Source of the DNA: CADEFQ01 sp035433705
GTDB lineage: Bacteria > Pseudomonadota > Gammaproteobacteria > Steroidobacterales > Steroidobacteraceae
DNA length: 64,000 bases
NCBI GenBank assembly: GCA_035433705.1
Contig: DAORVK010000010.1
Coordinates: forward strand, 1-64,000
Direction: 5' to 3'
Of this stretch, positions 54,048 to 63,050 are shown one piece after another. Numbering within the stretch: the first letter of the stretch is position 1; every line of letters begins with the position of its first letter. Under the pieces are notes generated by a model that saw nothing but the letters and a program-made list of their open reading frames with translations, had not been told where the DNA came from and searched no databases. Made by a program: the position numbers and the translations under genes.

Positions 54048-54980
54048 ATGGCACGATCCGCGACTGCACCCGAGCTGCGACGACCCGGCGGCGACACCGA
54101 CCCGGCCGTCTCCCGCTTTATCGACGCTGTCTGGATGGAGCGGGGCCTCTCGTCGAACACGCTCGCCGCCTACCGCGCGGACCTTACGGCGCTCGCACGC
54201 TGGCTCACCGAGCGGGGCCGCGACATCACCGCAACGACCCGCGCTGACCTGATGGATTTTATCGCGTTTCGGGTGCAGGCCGGGGCCCGGCCGCGCTCGA
54301 CCGCGCGCCAGTTGTCGTCGTTTCGCCGTTTCTTCCGCCACCTGGTGCGCGAGGGCGTGCTGCGCGAAGACCCGACCGCGCAGATCGCGATGCCGAAGAT
54401 CGGCCGCTCGTTGCCGCGTTCGCTCAGCGAGGAAGAAGTCGAATCGCTGCTGAACGCACCGGCGATCGGTGATCCGCTCGGCAACCGCGACCGCGCGATG
54501 CTCGAGGTGCTCTATGCGACGGGACTGCGCGTCTCGGAACTCGTGAGCCTGAAACACGGCCAGGTGAACCTGAACCAGGGTGTGCTGCGGGTGGTCGGCA
54601 AGGGCAATCGCGAGCGCCTTATTCCGCTCGGCGAGGAGGCCGTGCGCTGGCTGGTCGAGTTCACGCGCGGCCCGCGCAACGAGATCCTGCTCGACCGCAC
54701 GACCGATTACCTTTTCCCGACGCGCCGCGGCGATCGCATGACCCGCCAGGCGTTCTGGCACATCATCAAGCGCTACGCACGCAAGGCGGGCGTCGAACGC
54801 GACCTGTCACCGCACACTTTGCGCCACGCTTTCGCGACGCACCTGCTGAACCACGGCGCGGATCTGCGTGTCGTGCAGATGCTCCTCGGCCACAGTGATC
54901 TCTCGACGACGCAGATCTACACGCACGTCGCCCGCGAGCGTATGAAGGAACTGCACGCCCTGCATCACCCACGGGGCTGA
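54048..54980 (+). CDS. xerD: tyrosine recombinase XerD
   Basis: 310 residues from ATG 54048. With XerC it resolves chromosome dimers at dif. The N-terminal SAM-like domain (FIDAVWMERGLSSNTLAAY) and all catalytic residues are present: Arg in ATGLRVSEL near 164, Lys in VVGKGNRER near 188, His-x-x-Arg in SPHTLRHAFATHLL near 259-262, His in LLGHSDLSTTQIY and the final Tyr in IYTHV near 294. dsbC follows, as in many gammaproteobacteria. Confidence 0.95.
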   Translation: MARSATAPELRRPGGDTDPAVSRFIDAVWMERGLSSNTLAAYRADLTALARWLTERGRDITATTRADLMDFIAFRVQAGARPRSTARQLSSFRRFFRHLVREGVLREDPTAQIAMPKIGRSLPRSLSEEEVESLLNAPAIGDPLGNRDRAMLEVLYATGLRVSELVSLKHGQVNLNQGVLRVVGKGNRERLIPLGEEAVRWLVEFTRGPRNEILLDRTTDYLFPTRRGDRMTRQAFWHIIKRYARKAGVERDLSPHTLRHAFATHLLNHGADLRVVQMLLGHSDLSTTQIYTHVARERMKELHALHHPRG

Positions 54981-55046
54981 TAGAATACGGCGCCCCCGCG
55001 CGTGCCAGCCGAACCATTCCGGCCGCGACGGGTCGAAGAACCCATC

Positions 55047-55751
55047 ATGCTGCGATCCCTTGCGCTCATCCTTTCCCTGACCCTGGCCGCTTCGGCCGTC
55101 CAGGCCGACACGCGCGCGGATATTGCGAAGAAATTTCCCGGTGCCACCGCCAACGATATACAGCCTGCGCCTGTCCCCGGCCTCTTCGAACTGCGACGGG
55201 GCGGAGACATTGCCTATGTCACTCCCGATGGCCGCTATGCGCTCACTGGCGACCTCTACGATCTGGGTTCGAACAAGAACCTGACCGAGGCCCGCCGGCG
55301 CGAGCTGCGCAGGGAAATGCTTGCTGCGGTGCCCGACAGTCAGACACTCGTGTTCTCGCCCAAGGATCCGAAGTACACAATCAGCGTATTTACCGATGTC
55401 GATTGCGGCTATTGCCGCAAGCTGCACAGCCAGATTGCCGAGTACAACCGGCTCGGCGTGCGTGTACGCTACCTCTTCTTCCCGCGTTCCGGCCCCGATA
55501 CCGAGTCCTGGCACAAGGCCGAGAGCGTCTGGTGCTCGGCGGATCGCAACGACGCGCTCACGCGCGCCAAGCGTGGCGAGACCTTGAAGGCGAAGCCCTG
55601 CGGGCCGACGCCTGTCGCAAAGGAACATCAGCTCGGTGAGGATATCGGCGTCCAGGGTACGCCTTCAATCGTGCTCGCCAACGGCGAGATGCTGCCGGGC
55701 TATGTACCGCCGGCAATGCTGGTCGATCACCTCAAGTCCATCGGACGCTGA
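55047..55751 (+). CDS. dsbC: thiol:disulfide interchange protein DsbC
   Basis: 234 residues from ATG 55047. Periplasmic disulfide isomerase. Signal peptide about 1-20 (ending SAVQA), a dimerisation domain, then a thioredoxin domain with the active-site CGYC in FTDVDCGYCRKLH near 121 and the cis-Pro in VQGTPSIVL near 209. A second Cys pair (VWCSADR and AKPCGPTP) is as in DsbC. Downstream of xerD; its end touches the facing fdxA. Confidence 0.95.
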   Translation: MLRSLALILSLTLAASAVQADTRADIAKKFPGATANDIQPAPVPGLFELRRGGDIAYVTPDGRYALTGDLYDLGSNKNLTEARRRELRREMLAAVPDSQTLVFSPKDPKYTISVFTDVDCGYCRKLHSQIAEYNRLGVRVRYLFFPRSGPDTESWHKAESVWCSADRNDALTRAKRGETLKAKPCGPTPVAKEHQLGEDIGVQGTPSIVLANGEMLPGYVPPAMLVDHLKSIGR

Positions 55752-56075
55752 TCAGCGCTCGAGCAGGTCCTTCTTGCCGGGCTTGCCTTCCCACTCCTTG
55801 GCGTCGGCCGGCGGCTCGCCTTTTTCCGTGATCACCGGCCACTGGCGCGAAAGCTCCGCATTCAGGGGTTTGTACTCGACCTGATCGGCCGGCAGCTCTT
55901 CTTCGGAGAAAATCGCCTCGACCGGGCATTCCGGTTCGCACAGCGTGCAGTCGATGCATTCGTCGGGGTCGATCACCAGGAAGTTCGGGCCTTCATGGAA
56001 GCAATCGACCGGGCAGACTTCCACGCAGTCCATGTACTTGCACTTGATGCAGTTCTCGGTGACGACGAAAGCCAT
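55752..56075 (-). CDS. fdxA: 7Fe ferredoxin FdxA
   Basis: 107 residues. Two cluster motifs: CIKCKYMDCVEVCPVDC near residues 9-25 ([3Fe-4S] plus one ligand) and CIDCTLCEPECPVEA near 40-54 ([4Fe-4S]). The pattern is that of FdxA/ferredoxin I with a C-terminal extension. Electron carrier in the cytoplasm. Ends against dsbC without a gap. Confidence 0.95.
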   Translation of the reverse strand: MAFVVTENCIKCKYMDCVEVCPVDCFHEGPNFLVIDPDECIDCTLCEPECPVEAIFSEEELPADQVEYKPLNAELSRQWPVITEKGEPPADAKEWEGKPGKKDLLER

Positions 56076-56143
56076 GTCGGATCCTGAAGCCGGGGGCCCA
56101 CCATTTTGCCACGCGATGCCCCGTCAGCGCAGCGGGCGACGTG

Positions 56144-56683
56144 TCACTTCGTCCGATAGTCGAACGTTGTGAAGTGAAGTTCTTCGACACGGCGCGCGCG
56201 ATCTGCGAAAAAGCGCCGCAGAGTGAACGTGATGCTCGGAAATGCGAGGTCCTCCCAGGGCACTTCGGCCTCGGTGACCATCTTCGACTCCAGGCTCTCG
56301 GGCCCCACGCCGAATTCGGGCTCCGCGAGCCGCGCGCGAAAGAAGACGTGCACCTGATGAGCGGAGAGGACGTGTACGATCGCGAGCAGCGAGCCGATCT
56401 CGACGCGGGCGAGCGCCTCTTCGTGCGACTCGCGCTCTGCAGCCTGCTGCAGCGTCTCGCCGTTTTCCATGAAGCCCGCGGGCACCGTCCAATAGCCGCG
56501 TCGCGGCTCGATCGCGCGTTTGCAAAGCAGGATCCGCCCGCCGTCCTCGGGCACGCAGCCGACCACGAGTTTCGGGTTCTGGTAGTGGATCGTGCCGCAG
56601 TGGTCGCAGACGTGGCGCGGCAGGTGATCACCCTCCGGCACCTTGCGGATGACAGGTGATCCGCAATGGCTGCAGAAATTCAT
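56144..56683 (-). CDS. Nudix hydrolase with zinc ribbon (NudC-like N-part)
   Basis: 179 residues from ATG 56683. A zinc ribbon comes first (CSHCGSP near 4 and CDHCGTI near 26), then a Nudix domain with the box GFMENGETLQQAAERESHEE near 68-87, holding the metal-binding RESHEE. The zinc ribbon and Nudix pair is like NudC but the C-terminal SQPWPFPxS NADH motif is not seen, so the substrate (NADH or an ADP-sugar-type compound) is open. Overlaps the upstream lipoprotein gene by one base. Confidence 0.87.
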   Translation of the reverse strand: MNFCSHCGSPVIRKVPEGDHLPRHVCDHCGTIHYQNPKLVVGCVPEDGGRILLCKRAIEPRRGYWTVPAGFMENGETLQQAAERESHEEALARVEIGSLLAIVHVLSAHQVHVFFRARLAEPEFGVGPESLESKMVTEAEVPWEDLAFPSITFTLRRFFADRARRVEELHFTTFDYRTK

Positions 56684-57354
56684 CAACCGCCTGTGGCCGG
56701 CGTCAGGGTGCGCGCTGCGTCGAGGCCCTCGCGGATCGCCGTCGCCCATCGTTGCATCGCCCGGCGCGCGTCCGCGATGTTCGTCACGCTGTTCGTGATC
56801 TGCAGGGTGTTCCCTTCGATGCCCTGCTTCCTGTCGACGATGCGTGCGAGCAGCGTGTTGCTCTCCCCATCCCGGAAATCCGCCGCGAGCGTCATGCGCC
56901 CTGGATCGACGGTGAGGCTGATCACCCGGCCCGCGGTCTGCCTGCTCATGTCGGGCGCATTGATATAGAGGTCGACGATGGTTGGCACGATGTGCAATGT
57001 TGCGGGACCGGCTTCGGTGACGATCCGGTAGCGGCCGCCGGCGGGAAGCGTTTCCTCGAACACTTTCCGGAATTCCTCCGCCAGCACCCGCTTGATCCGC
57101 GCGGTATCGACTTCCTGCAACGAAACTGACCCCGCCCGAGGGTCCCAGTTCCTGTCGAACGAGACTTGCAGCGGATCGAGCAGGATCTCCGTATAGCGCG
57201 CGAAGTCCGCCCGGGGCTTCACGTACATGGCGTCGAACGTCTTCTGCGGGTGGAGCTCGAGCCCGTCCCAGGTCTGCCGCGGGGCCGGCGCCGTCGCGCA
57301 GGCGGCGAGCAGCAGGGCCGTGCCCGTGAGGCTCCAGCGGCCTGTCTTTTTCAT
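56683..57354 (-). CDS. DUF3313-type lipoprotein
   Basis: 223 residues from ATG 57354. Lipoprotein signal MKKTGRWSLTGTALLLAAC with lipobox Cys at 19. The body (WDGLELHPQKTFDAMYVKPRA, RYTEILLDPLQVSF, FRDGESNTLLARIVDRKQG) fits DUF3313, outer-membrane lipoproteins of unknown role. The frame extends upstream into the tRNA-Leu gene, which is not coding. Confidence 0.8.
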   Translation of the reverse strand: MKKTGRWSLTGTALLLAACATAPAPRQTWDGLELHPQKTFDAMYVKPRADFARYTEILLDPLQVSFDRNWDPRAGSVSLQEVDTARIKRVLAEEFRKVFEETLPAGGRYRIVTEAGPATLHIVPTIVDLYINAPDMSRQTAGRVISLTVDPGRMTLAADFRDGESNTLLARIVDRKQGIEGNTLQITNSVTNIADARRAMQRWATAIREGLDAARTLTPATGG

Positions 57355-57372
57355 GAGTGTCACCTCGCTATG

Positions 57373-57459
57373 TGGTGCCGGGAGAGGGAATCGAACCCAC
57401 ACTCTGTCGCCAGAACCGGATTTTGAGTCCGGCGCGTCTACCAGTTCCGCCATCCCGGC
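57373..57459 (-). tRNA. tRNA-Leu(CAA)
   Basis: Complete on the minus strand: acceptor GCCGGGA/TCCCGGC, long class II variable arm, anticodon stem CCGGA/TCCGG around CTCAAAA giving anticodon CAA (reads UUG), T-loop TTCGATT, discriminator A and encoded CCA. 87 bases. Confidence 0.95.
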
Positions 57460-57568
57460 CGCAAGGACGAAAACTTTGCCAGATCAGCGCCGGTACTGCG
57501 ACCTTTTTCGCTGCGCATGCGCCCCGGCTCCGGGGCCGGGCGCAACGCGCGCCTGCTAACATGCGCGC

Positions 57569-58615
57569 GTGCGCCCCGCTGATTTCCGTTTCGATCTGCC
57601 GCCCGGCCTGATCGCGCAAGTCCCGCTGCCCCGACGCTCTGCGAGTCGCCTGCTGACGCTCGAGGGCGGCAACGGCGCATGGGCGGACCGCTGGATACGT
57701 GACCTTCCTTCGCTGCTCGATCCGGGCGACTTGCTGGTGTTCAACGACACCCGTGTCGTGCCGGCGCGGGTTCACGGCGTGAAGCCGACCGGCGGGCGAG
57801 TCGAAATGCTTCTCGAGCGTGTCGGCGCCGGGCGGCAAGCCTGGGTGCAGCTGCGCGCGAGCAAAGGCTTCAAGGATGGCGCCAGTGTGCGCACGGCGGG
57901 AGGTGTTGTACGCGTGCTGTCGCGCGAGGATGACCTCTGGCTGGTCGAGCTGCCGCAGGAAGCGTTCGCGTTTTTCGAAACCTGCGGCGAGACGCCGCTG
58001 CCGCCCTACATCGAACGGGCGCCGGACGACCGCGATCGCGAGCGCTACCAGACTGTGTTTGCGCGCGAGCGCGGCGCCGTCGCGGCGCCGACTGCGAGCC
58101 TGCACTTCGATACCGGTCTGCTCGCCGCCCTCGATGCGCGTGGCGTCGCGCGCGAGTTTCTCACGCTGCATGTCGGCGCGGGCACCTTCCAGCCGGTGCG
58201 CGCTGCGACCCTCGGGGCACATCGCATGCATGCCGAGCGCGTCACGGTGTCGCAGGCGGTGTGTGACGCCACGAAACGCGCCCGCGCGGCGGGGCGGCGC
58301 GTGATCGCGGTCGGCACTACCGTCGCGCGGGCGCTGGAAACGGCTGCGGCCGGCGGCACACTCGCGCCTTTTGCGGGCGACACCCGTCTCTTCATCTATC
58401 CCGGTTGCCATTTCCGCGTGGTCGATGCGCTGCTCACGAACTTTCATCTGCCGGAATCGACTTTGCTCATGATGGTCAGCGCCTTTGCCGGACGCGACCA
58501 TGTGCTCGCGGCCTATGCGCACGCGGTGGCGGCGCGCTACCGGTTCTTCAGTTACGGTGACGCGATGTTCGTGACGCCGATGCCTGCCGCACGCGCGCCC
58601 GAAGCGGCCGAATGA
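57569..58615 (+). CDS. queA: S-adenosylmethionine:tRNA ribosyltransferase-isomerase
   Basis: 348 residues from GTG 57569. Converts 7-aminomethyl-deazaguanine in tRNA to epoxyqueuosine. Family motifs: FRFDLPPGLIAQVPLPRRSASRLL at the start (seen as FDLPPGLIAQ and RRSASRLL), LVFNDTRVVPARVHGVK near 50-66, LHFDTGLLAAL and LHVGAGTFQPVRA near 200-212, and the closing TNFHLPESTLLMMVSAFAG near 290-308. Its stop overlaps the tgt start. Confidence 0.96.
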   Translation: MRPADFRFDLPPGLIAQVPLPRRSASRLLTLEGGNGAWADRWIRDLPSLLDPGDLLVFNDTRVVPARVHGVKPTGGRVEMLLERVGAGRQAWVQLRASKGFKDGASVRTAGGVVRVLSREDDLWLVELPQEAFAFFETCGETPLPPYIERAPDDRDRERYQTVFARERGAVAAPTASLHFDTGLLAALDARGVAREFLTLHVGAGTFQPVRAATLGAHRMHAERVTVSQAVCDATKRARAAGRRVIAVGTTVARALETAAAGGTLAPFAGDTRLFIYPGCHFRVVDALLTNFHLPESTLLMMVSAFAGRDHVLAAYAHAVAARYRFFSYGDAMFVTPMPAARAPEAAE

Positions 58616-59739
58616 CGTTGCGCTTCGAAGTCCTCGCGAGCGACGGCGCGGCGCGCATGGGCCGCCTCACGCTGCGCCACGGCGTCGTCGAGACGCCGGC
58701 GTTCATGCCCGTCGGCACTTACGGCACCGTCAAGGCGATGACACCCGAGGAACTTGCGCGGCTCGGCGCGCAGATCGTGCTCGGCAACACTTTTCACCTG
58801 ATGCTGCGGCCGGGCACGAAGGTGATCGCCGCCCACGGCGACCTGCATCGATTCATGAACTGGCAACGGCCGATCCTCACGGACTCGGGTGGCTTTCAGG
58901 TCTTCAGCCTCGCAAAGCTGCGCCGGATCAACGAGGAGGGCGTGCGCTTCCGCTCACCGATCAACGGCTCGGAAGTGCACATCACGCCCGAGATCTCGAT
59001 GGACGTACAACGTGTGCTCGGCTCCGACATCGTGATGGCCTTCGACGACTGCACGGCGTATCCGGCGACGCACGAGGCCGCGCGCCTCTCGATGGAGCGC
59101 TCGATGCGCTGGGCCGCGCGCTGCCGCGATCACTATGTACGGGAGGGCGCACCGGGGGCGTTGTTCGGCATCGTGCAGGGCGGCATGTACGACGACCTGC
59201 GGCGCGTCTCGCTCGAGGCCCTGCTCGCGCTCGAGCTGCCGGGACTCGCAGTGGGAGGGCTCGCGGTCGGCGAACCCGAACCGCAGCGCCTGCGCGTGCT
59301 TGAGGCGCTCGTGCCGCACATGCCCACCCACCAGCCACGCTACCTCATGGGCGTGGGCCGGCCCGAGGACATCGTGCAGGCCGTGCTGCGCGGTATCGAC
59401 ATGTTCGACTGCGTGATGCCCACGCGCCACGCGCGCAATGGTCATCTGTTCACCGGGACCGGCGTGATCAATATCAGGAACGCCGTGCACCAGGAGGACA
59501 CCGGGCCCGTGGATCCGGGTTGCAGCTGCTACACCTGCACGAACTATTCACGCTCATACCTGCGACACCTCGATCGCTGCAACGAGATTCTCGGCGCGCG
59601 CCTCGGCACGATCCACAATCTCCACTTCTACCTCGATCTGATGGCGCGGATCCGCACGAGCATTGCAACGGGGGGGTACGCGGCCTTCGCCCGGGACTAT
59701 CTCGCCACCCGTCAGGCGCCCGCGGCCGCTATGGCATAA
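58612..59739 (+). CDS. tgt: tRNA-guanine transglycosylase
   Basis: 375 residues. Swaps guanine 34 of GUN-anticodon tRNAs for preQ1. Seen: VETPAFMPVGTYGTVKAM near 24-41, active-site Asp in ILTDSGGFQVFSL near 88, RHARNGHLFTGTG with the second Asp region DMFDCVMPTRHARNG, and the zinc site CSCYTCTNYSRSYLRHL near 303-319 with its three Cys and His. Overlaps queA by 4 bases. Confidence 0.97.
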   Translation: MTLRFEVLASDGAARMGRLTLRHGVVETPAFMPVGTYGTVKAMTPEELARLGAQIVLGNTFHLMLRPGTKVIAAHGDLHRFMNWQRPILTDSGGFQVFSLAKLRRINEEGVRFRSPINGSEVHITPEISMDVQRVLGSDIVMAFDDCTAYPATHEAARLSMERSMRWAARCRDHYVREGAPGALFGIVQGGMYDDLRRVSLEALLALELPGLAVGGLAVGEPEPQRLRVLEALVPHMPTHQPRYLMGVGRPEDIVQAVLRGIDMFDCVMPTRHARNGHLFTGTGVINIRNAVHQEDTGPVDPGCSCYTCTNYSRSYLRHLDRCNEILGARLGTIHNLHFYLDLMARIRTSIATGGYAAFARDYLATRQAPAAAMA

Positions 59740-59782
59740 TGCGCGGCTTTACCAGCCCGCACATCTCCGAGGGGAGTCCCTG

Positions 59783-60112
59783 ATGAACTCTTTGATTCCG
59801 GAAGCCTACGCGCAGGCCGCTGGCGCGTCCCCGGGCGGCTCGTTTGCGCCGCTCCTGATGATGGTGGTCTTCATCGTCATCTTCTATTTCCTGCTCATCC
59901 GCCCGCAGCAGAAGAAGGCGAAGGAACACCAGGCGATGCTCGCGAAAATCGCGACAGGCGACGAGGTCGTGACCTCGGGCGGCATTCTCGGCAAGGTGAT
60001 CGAGGTCGGCGAAACATTCGCCACGGTCGAAGTCGCCGACGGCGTTCGCATCAAGGTGCAGAAACTGCAGATCAGCTCGCTCGTGCCAAAGGGCACGTTC
60101 AAGGGCGCCTGA
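59783..60112 (+). CDS. yajC: Sec translocon accessory protein YajC
   Basis: 109 residues from ATG 59783 with GAGGGGAG upstream. One membrane helix (about 23-41, LLMMVVFIVIFYFLLIRPQ) followed by the conserved RPQQKKAKEHQAML and GDEVVTSGGILGKVIEVG. Forms the SecDF-YajC complex at the inner membrane. secD begins 13 bases later. Confidence 0.96.
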   Translation: MNSLIPEAYAQAAGASPGGSFAPLLMMVVFIVIFYFLLIRPQQKKAKEHQAMLAKIATGDEVVTSGGILGKVIEVGETFATVEVADGVRIKVQKLQISSLVPKGTFKGA

Positions 60113-60125
60113 GAAAGGACCCCCG

Positions 60126-61997
60126 ATGCTCGAGTTCGCCCGCTGGAAGTACGTCCTCGTCAGCGTCGTCCTCGTCGCCGCATGCTTCTTCGCCCTGCCC
60201 AACATTTTCGGGGAGGATCCGGCGCTGCAGGTCGTGCGCAAGGACCGGGTACCGATGGATGTGGCGGCCGAAGCGCGGGTCGCGAAGTTTCTCGGCGAGC
60301 GTGGTGTCGCCTACAACTCGACCTTTGTCGATGCCGGCCGGCTCATGGTGCGCTTCGGCAGCGTTGCAACGCAGCTCGCCGCGCGCGACGCCGTCAATGA
60401 AGGGCTGAAAGACGAGTACATCACCGCGCTGTCCTTTGCGTCGCGTGCGCCGGCGTGGCTTTCAAAGATGGGCCTGCGGCCGATGCCGCTCGGCCTCGAC
60501 CTGCGCGGTGGCTTGCACCTCCTGTACCAGGTCGACGTCAATGGGGCGGTCGCGCAGCTGCTCGAAAGCTACGAGCAGGATTTCCGCCGTGTGCTCGGCG
60601 AGAAGCAGCTGCCGTTCCTCGACATTGCTTCGATCACCGCAGGCGCCGACATTCCGAACGGCGTGCGCGTACTGCTGGCACCCGGGGCGGACGCCGATGC
60701 GGTGCGCGCCGCGCTGCAGGGCCTGCAGGCCGATCTCGCCGTACAGACCGTGAATCTCGCGAGCGGCCCGGCCGTGCAGGCCGTGCTCACCACGGCGCAG
60801 ATCCGCCAGCGCCAGGATTACGCGATCCAGCAGAACCTCACCACGCTCAGGAACCGCGTCAACGAACTCGGCGTCTCCGAGCCGATCGTGCAGCGCCAGG
60901 GGTTCGATCGCATCATCGTGGAGCTGCCCGGCGTGCAGAACTCCGCCGACGTCAAGGACATCCTCGGCAAGGTTGCGACCCTCGAGTTCCGCCTCGTCGA
61001 TATGCAAGGCAGTATCGCGGAGGCGGTGCAGAGCGGCCGGGCGCCGCTCGGCTCGAAGCTCTACAAGGACAAGAATGGCCAGCCGGTGCTGCTCAAGCGC
61101 GAGCTGATCGTCACGGGCGATCAGCTCACCGATGCGATCACAGCGGCGACGCAGGACGGCCCGGGCGTCTCGGTCAAGCTCGATGCGCGCGGTGGCGCGC
61201 AGATGCTCAAGACCACGCAGGCGAATCTCGGCAAGCCGATGGCGGTGGTGTTCATCGAGAAGTCACGCGAGACCGTCGACGTGGGCGGCAAGAAAATCGA
61301 GCGCGAGGTGACCGATCAGCGCGTGATCAGCGTAGCGACGATCCGCGGCGTGTTCAGCAACCAGTTCCAGATCACCGGGCTCACACAGAGCGAAGCACGG
61401 GAGCTCGCGCTGCTGCTGCGCGCGGGCTCGCTCGCCGCGCCGATCTTCCTCGCCGAGGAGCGCGCGATCGGCCCGAGCCTCGGCGCGAAGAACATCGAAC
61501 AGGGCGTCAAGGCGCTGATTGTCGGCATGCTCGGGGTGTTCGTATTCATGGCGCTCTACTATCAGGTGTTCGGTCTCGTCGCCGACCTCGTGCTCGTCGC
61601 GAACGTGCTGCTCCTGACCGCGCTGCTGTCGATGATGGGCGCAGCACTGTCGCTGCCCGGCATCGCCGGCATCATCCTCACCGTCGGCATGGCGGTCGAC
61701 GCCAACGTGCTGATCTACGAGCGCATCCGCGAGGAGCTGCGAAACGGCGTGTCGCCGCAGGCGGCGATCCGCGCCGGCTTCGACAAGGCCTTCTCCGCGA
61801 TCGCCGACTCGAACGTCACGACCCTGATTGCCGGCATCGTGCTATGGGTGTTTGGTACCGGCGCGATCCGCGGCTTCGCGGTCGTGCTGTCGCTTGGTAT
61901 CGCGACCTCGATGTTCACGGCGCTCATGGGCAGTCGCGCACTGCTGACCCTGATGTACGGCGGGCGCGCGAAGATCGGCAAGCTCGCGATCGGCTGA
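60126..61997 (+). CDS. secD: protein translocase subunit SecD
   Basis: 623 residues. Inner-membrane protein that uses proton motive force to help late steps of Sec export. First membrane helix about 9-24, LGLDLRGGLHLLYQVD near 121-136 (P1 head region), a large periplasmic part with RNRVNELGVSEPIVQRQG, then five helices in the C-terminus including the TVGMAVDANVLIYERIREEL motif near 522-541 with its proton-relay Asp. secF follows after 22 bases. Confidence 0.96.
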   Translation: MLEFARWKYVLVSVVLVAACFFALPNIFGEDPALQVVRKDRVPMDVAAEARVAKFLGERGVAYNSTFVDAGRLMVRFGSVATQLAARDAVNEGLKDEYITALSFASRAPAWLSKMGLRPMPLGLDLRGGLHLLYQVDVNGAVAQLLESYEQDFRRVLGEKQLPFLDIASITAGADIPNGVRVLLAPGADADAVRAALQGLQADLAVQTVNLASGPAVQAVLTTAQIRQRQDYAIQQNLTTLRNRVNELGVSEPIVQRQGFDRIIVELPGVQNSADVKDILGKVATLEFRLVDMQGSIAEAVQSGRAPLGSKLYKDKNGQPVLLKRELIVTGDQLTDAITAATQDGPGVSVKLDARGGAQMLKTTQANLGKPMAVVFIEKSRETVDVGGKKIEREVTDQRVISVATIRGVFSNQFQITGLTQSEARELALLLRAGSLAAPIFLAEERAIGPSLGAKNIEQGVKALIVGMLGVFVFMALYYQVFGLVADLVLVANVLLLTALLSMMGAALSLPGIAGIILTVGMAVDANVLIYERIREELRNGVSPQAAIRAGFDKAFSAIADSNVTTLIAGIVLWVFGTGAIRGFAVVLSLGIATSMFTALMGSRALLTLMYGGRAKIGKLAIG

Positions 61998-62019
61998 GTT
62001 CAGGAGGCGAGGACAGGAC

Positions 62020-62955
62020 ATGGAGTTTTTCCACAAGCAGACGAAGATCGCGTTCATGCGCACCCGCAAGGTGTGGTACGCGCTCTCGGCCGTGATGATG
62101 GTCGTCTCGATCGGCGCACTCGTCACGAAAGGGCTCAATTTCGCGATCGACTTCACGGGCGGCGTGTCGGTCGAGGCCGCACTGCCTTCGGCGGCGAACG
62201 TCGAAGCCATCCGTTCGCAGCTGGAGTCCGCCGGGTTCCACGAGCCGCAGGTCGGCATCTTCGGGTCCTCGCGCGAAGTTGCGATCCGCCTGCCGCCCGA
62301 TGCATCGCAGTCGGTCGCGGAGATTCGCGCGCGGGTCGAGCAGGCGCTGCTCGCAGTGGAGCCGGGTGCCGAGGTGCGCAAGCTCGACGTCGTCGGCCCG
62401 CAGGTCGGTGACGAGCTGCGTACGAGCGCAATCTGGGCGCTCAGCTTCACGCTGCTCCTGATCTTCATTTACATCGCGTTCCGCTTCCACACCTGGCGCC
62501 TTTCGGCGGGCGCCATCGTTGCGGTCATGCACGACCCGATTCTCGTACTCGGCATCTTCTCGGTCACGCAGACGCCGTTCGACCTGGCCGTGGTCGCGGC
62601 GATCCTCGCCGTCATCGGCTATTCGCTCAACGACACCGTCGTGATCTTCGACCGTATCCGCGAACGCTTCGAGCACAACCGGCGCCTTGCGCCGCTGGCC
62701 GTGCTCGACCAGGCGATCAACCAGACCCTGTCGCGCACGATCATGACGAAGGTCGTCACGATGATCGTCGTCGTCGCGCTGCTGTTCCTCGGTGGCCCGG
62801 TCCTGCGCGGCTTCTCCGAAGCGCTCGCGATCGGCATCCTCGCGGGCACCTATTCGTCGATTTACATATCGTCCGCGATCGCGCTCGACGCCGGGCTCAC
62901 GGCCGAGCACGTGTTCCCGACCGTGAAGAAGTCCGCAGTCGACGACATGCCCTGA
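62020..62955 (+). CDS. secF: protein translocase subunit SecF
   Basis: 311 residues. Partner of SecD. Membrane helix 1 about 20-40, then KGLNFAIDFTGGVSVEA near 42-58, periplasmic loop, and five more helices with VIGYSLNDTVVIFDRIRERF near 204-223 (SecF signature). No terminator with a T-run is seen in the 95 bases to the next gene. Confidence 0.96.
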   Translation: MEFFHKQTKIAFMRTRKVWYALSAVMMVVSIGALVTKGLNFAIDFTGGVSVEAALPSAANVEAIRSQLESAGFHEPQVGIFGSSREVAIRLPPDASQSVAEIRARVEQALLAVEPGAEVRKLDVVGPQVGDELRTSAIWALSFTLLLIFIYIAFRFHTWRLSAGAIVAVMHDPILVLGIFSVTQTPFDLAVVAAILAVIGYSLNDTVVIFDRIRERFEHNRRLAPLAVLDQAINQTLSRTIMTKVVTMIVVVALLFLGGPVLRGFSEALAIGILAGTYSSIYISSAIALDAGLTAEHVFPTVKKSAVDDMP

Positions 62956-63050
62956 TCAGCGGGATCAGCCAGCAGCGCGCCAAAAAGTGACGCCACCGGT
63001 CGATGTGCCTATGATGCGGCAAAAGTCGGTATCCACGACGGGGGCTAACG

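Noticed and set aside
57355..57453. 33-codon N-terminal extension of the DUF3313 lipoprotein
   Set aside because: It is translation of the tRNA-Leu gene; the lipoprotein signal starts at 57354.
57525..57545. GC-rich hairpin GCCCCGG/CCGGGGC before queA as a terminator
   Set aside because: The loop is only two bases and no T-run follows on either strand.
62972..62996. AAAAAGTGACGC motif found again near 12739, suggesting a second copy of the small peptide
   Set aside because: On the minus strand here a stop lies just upstream and there is no start or ribosome site; the shared 12-mer is probably chance.
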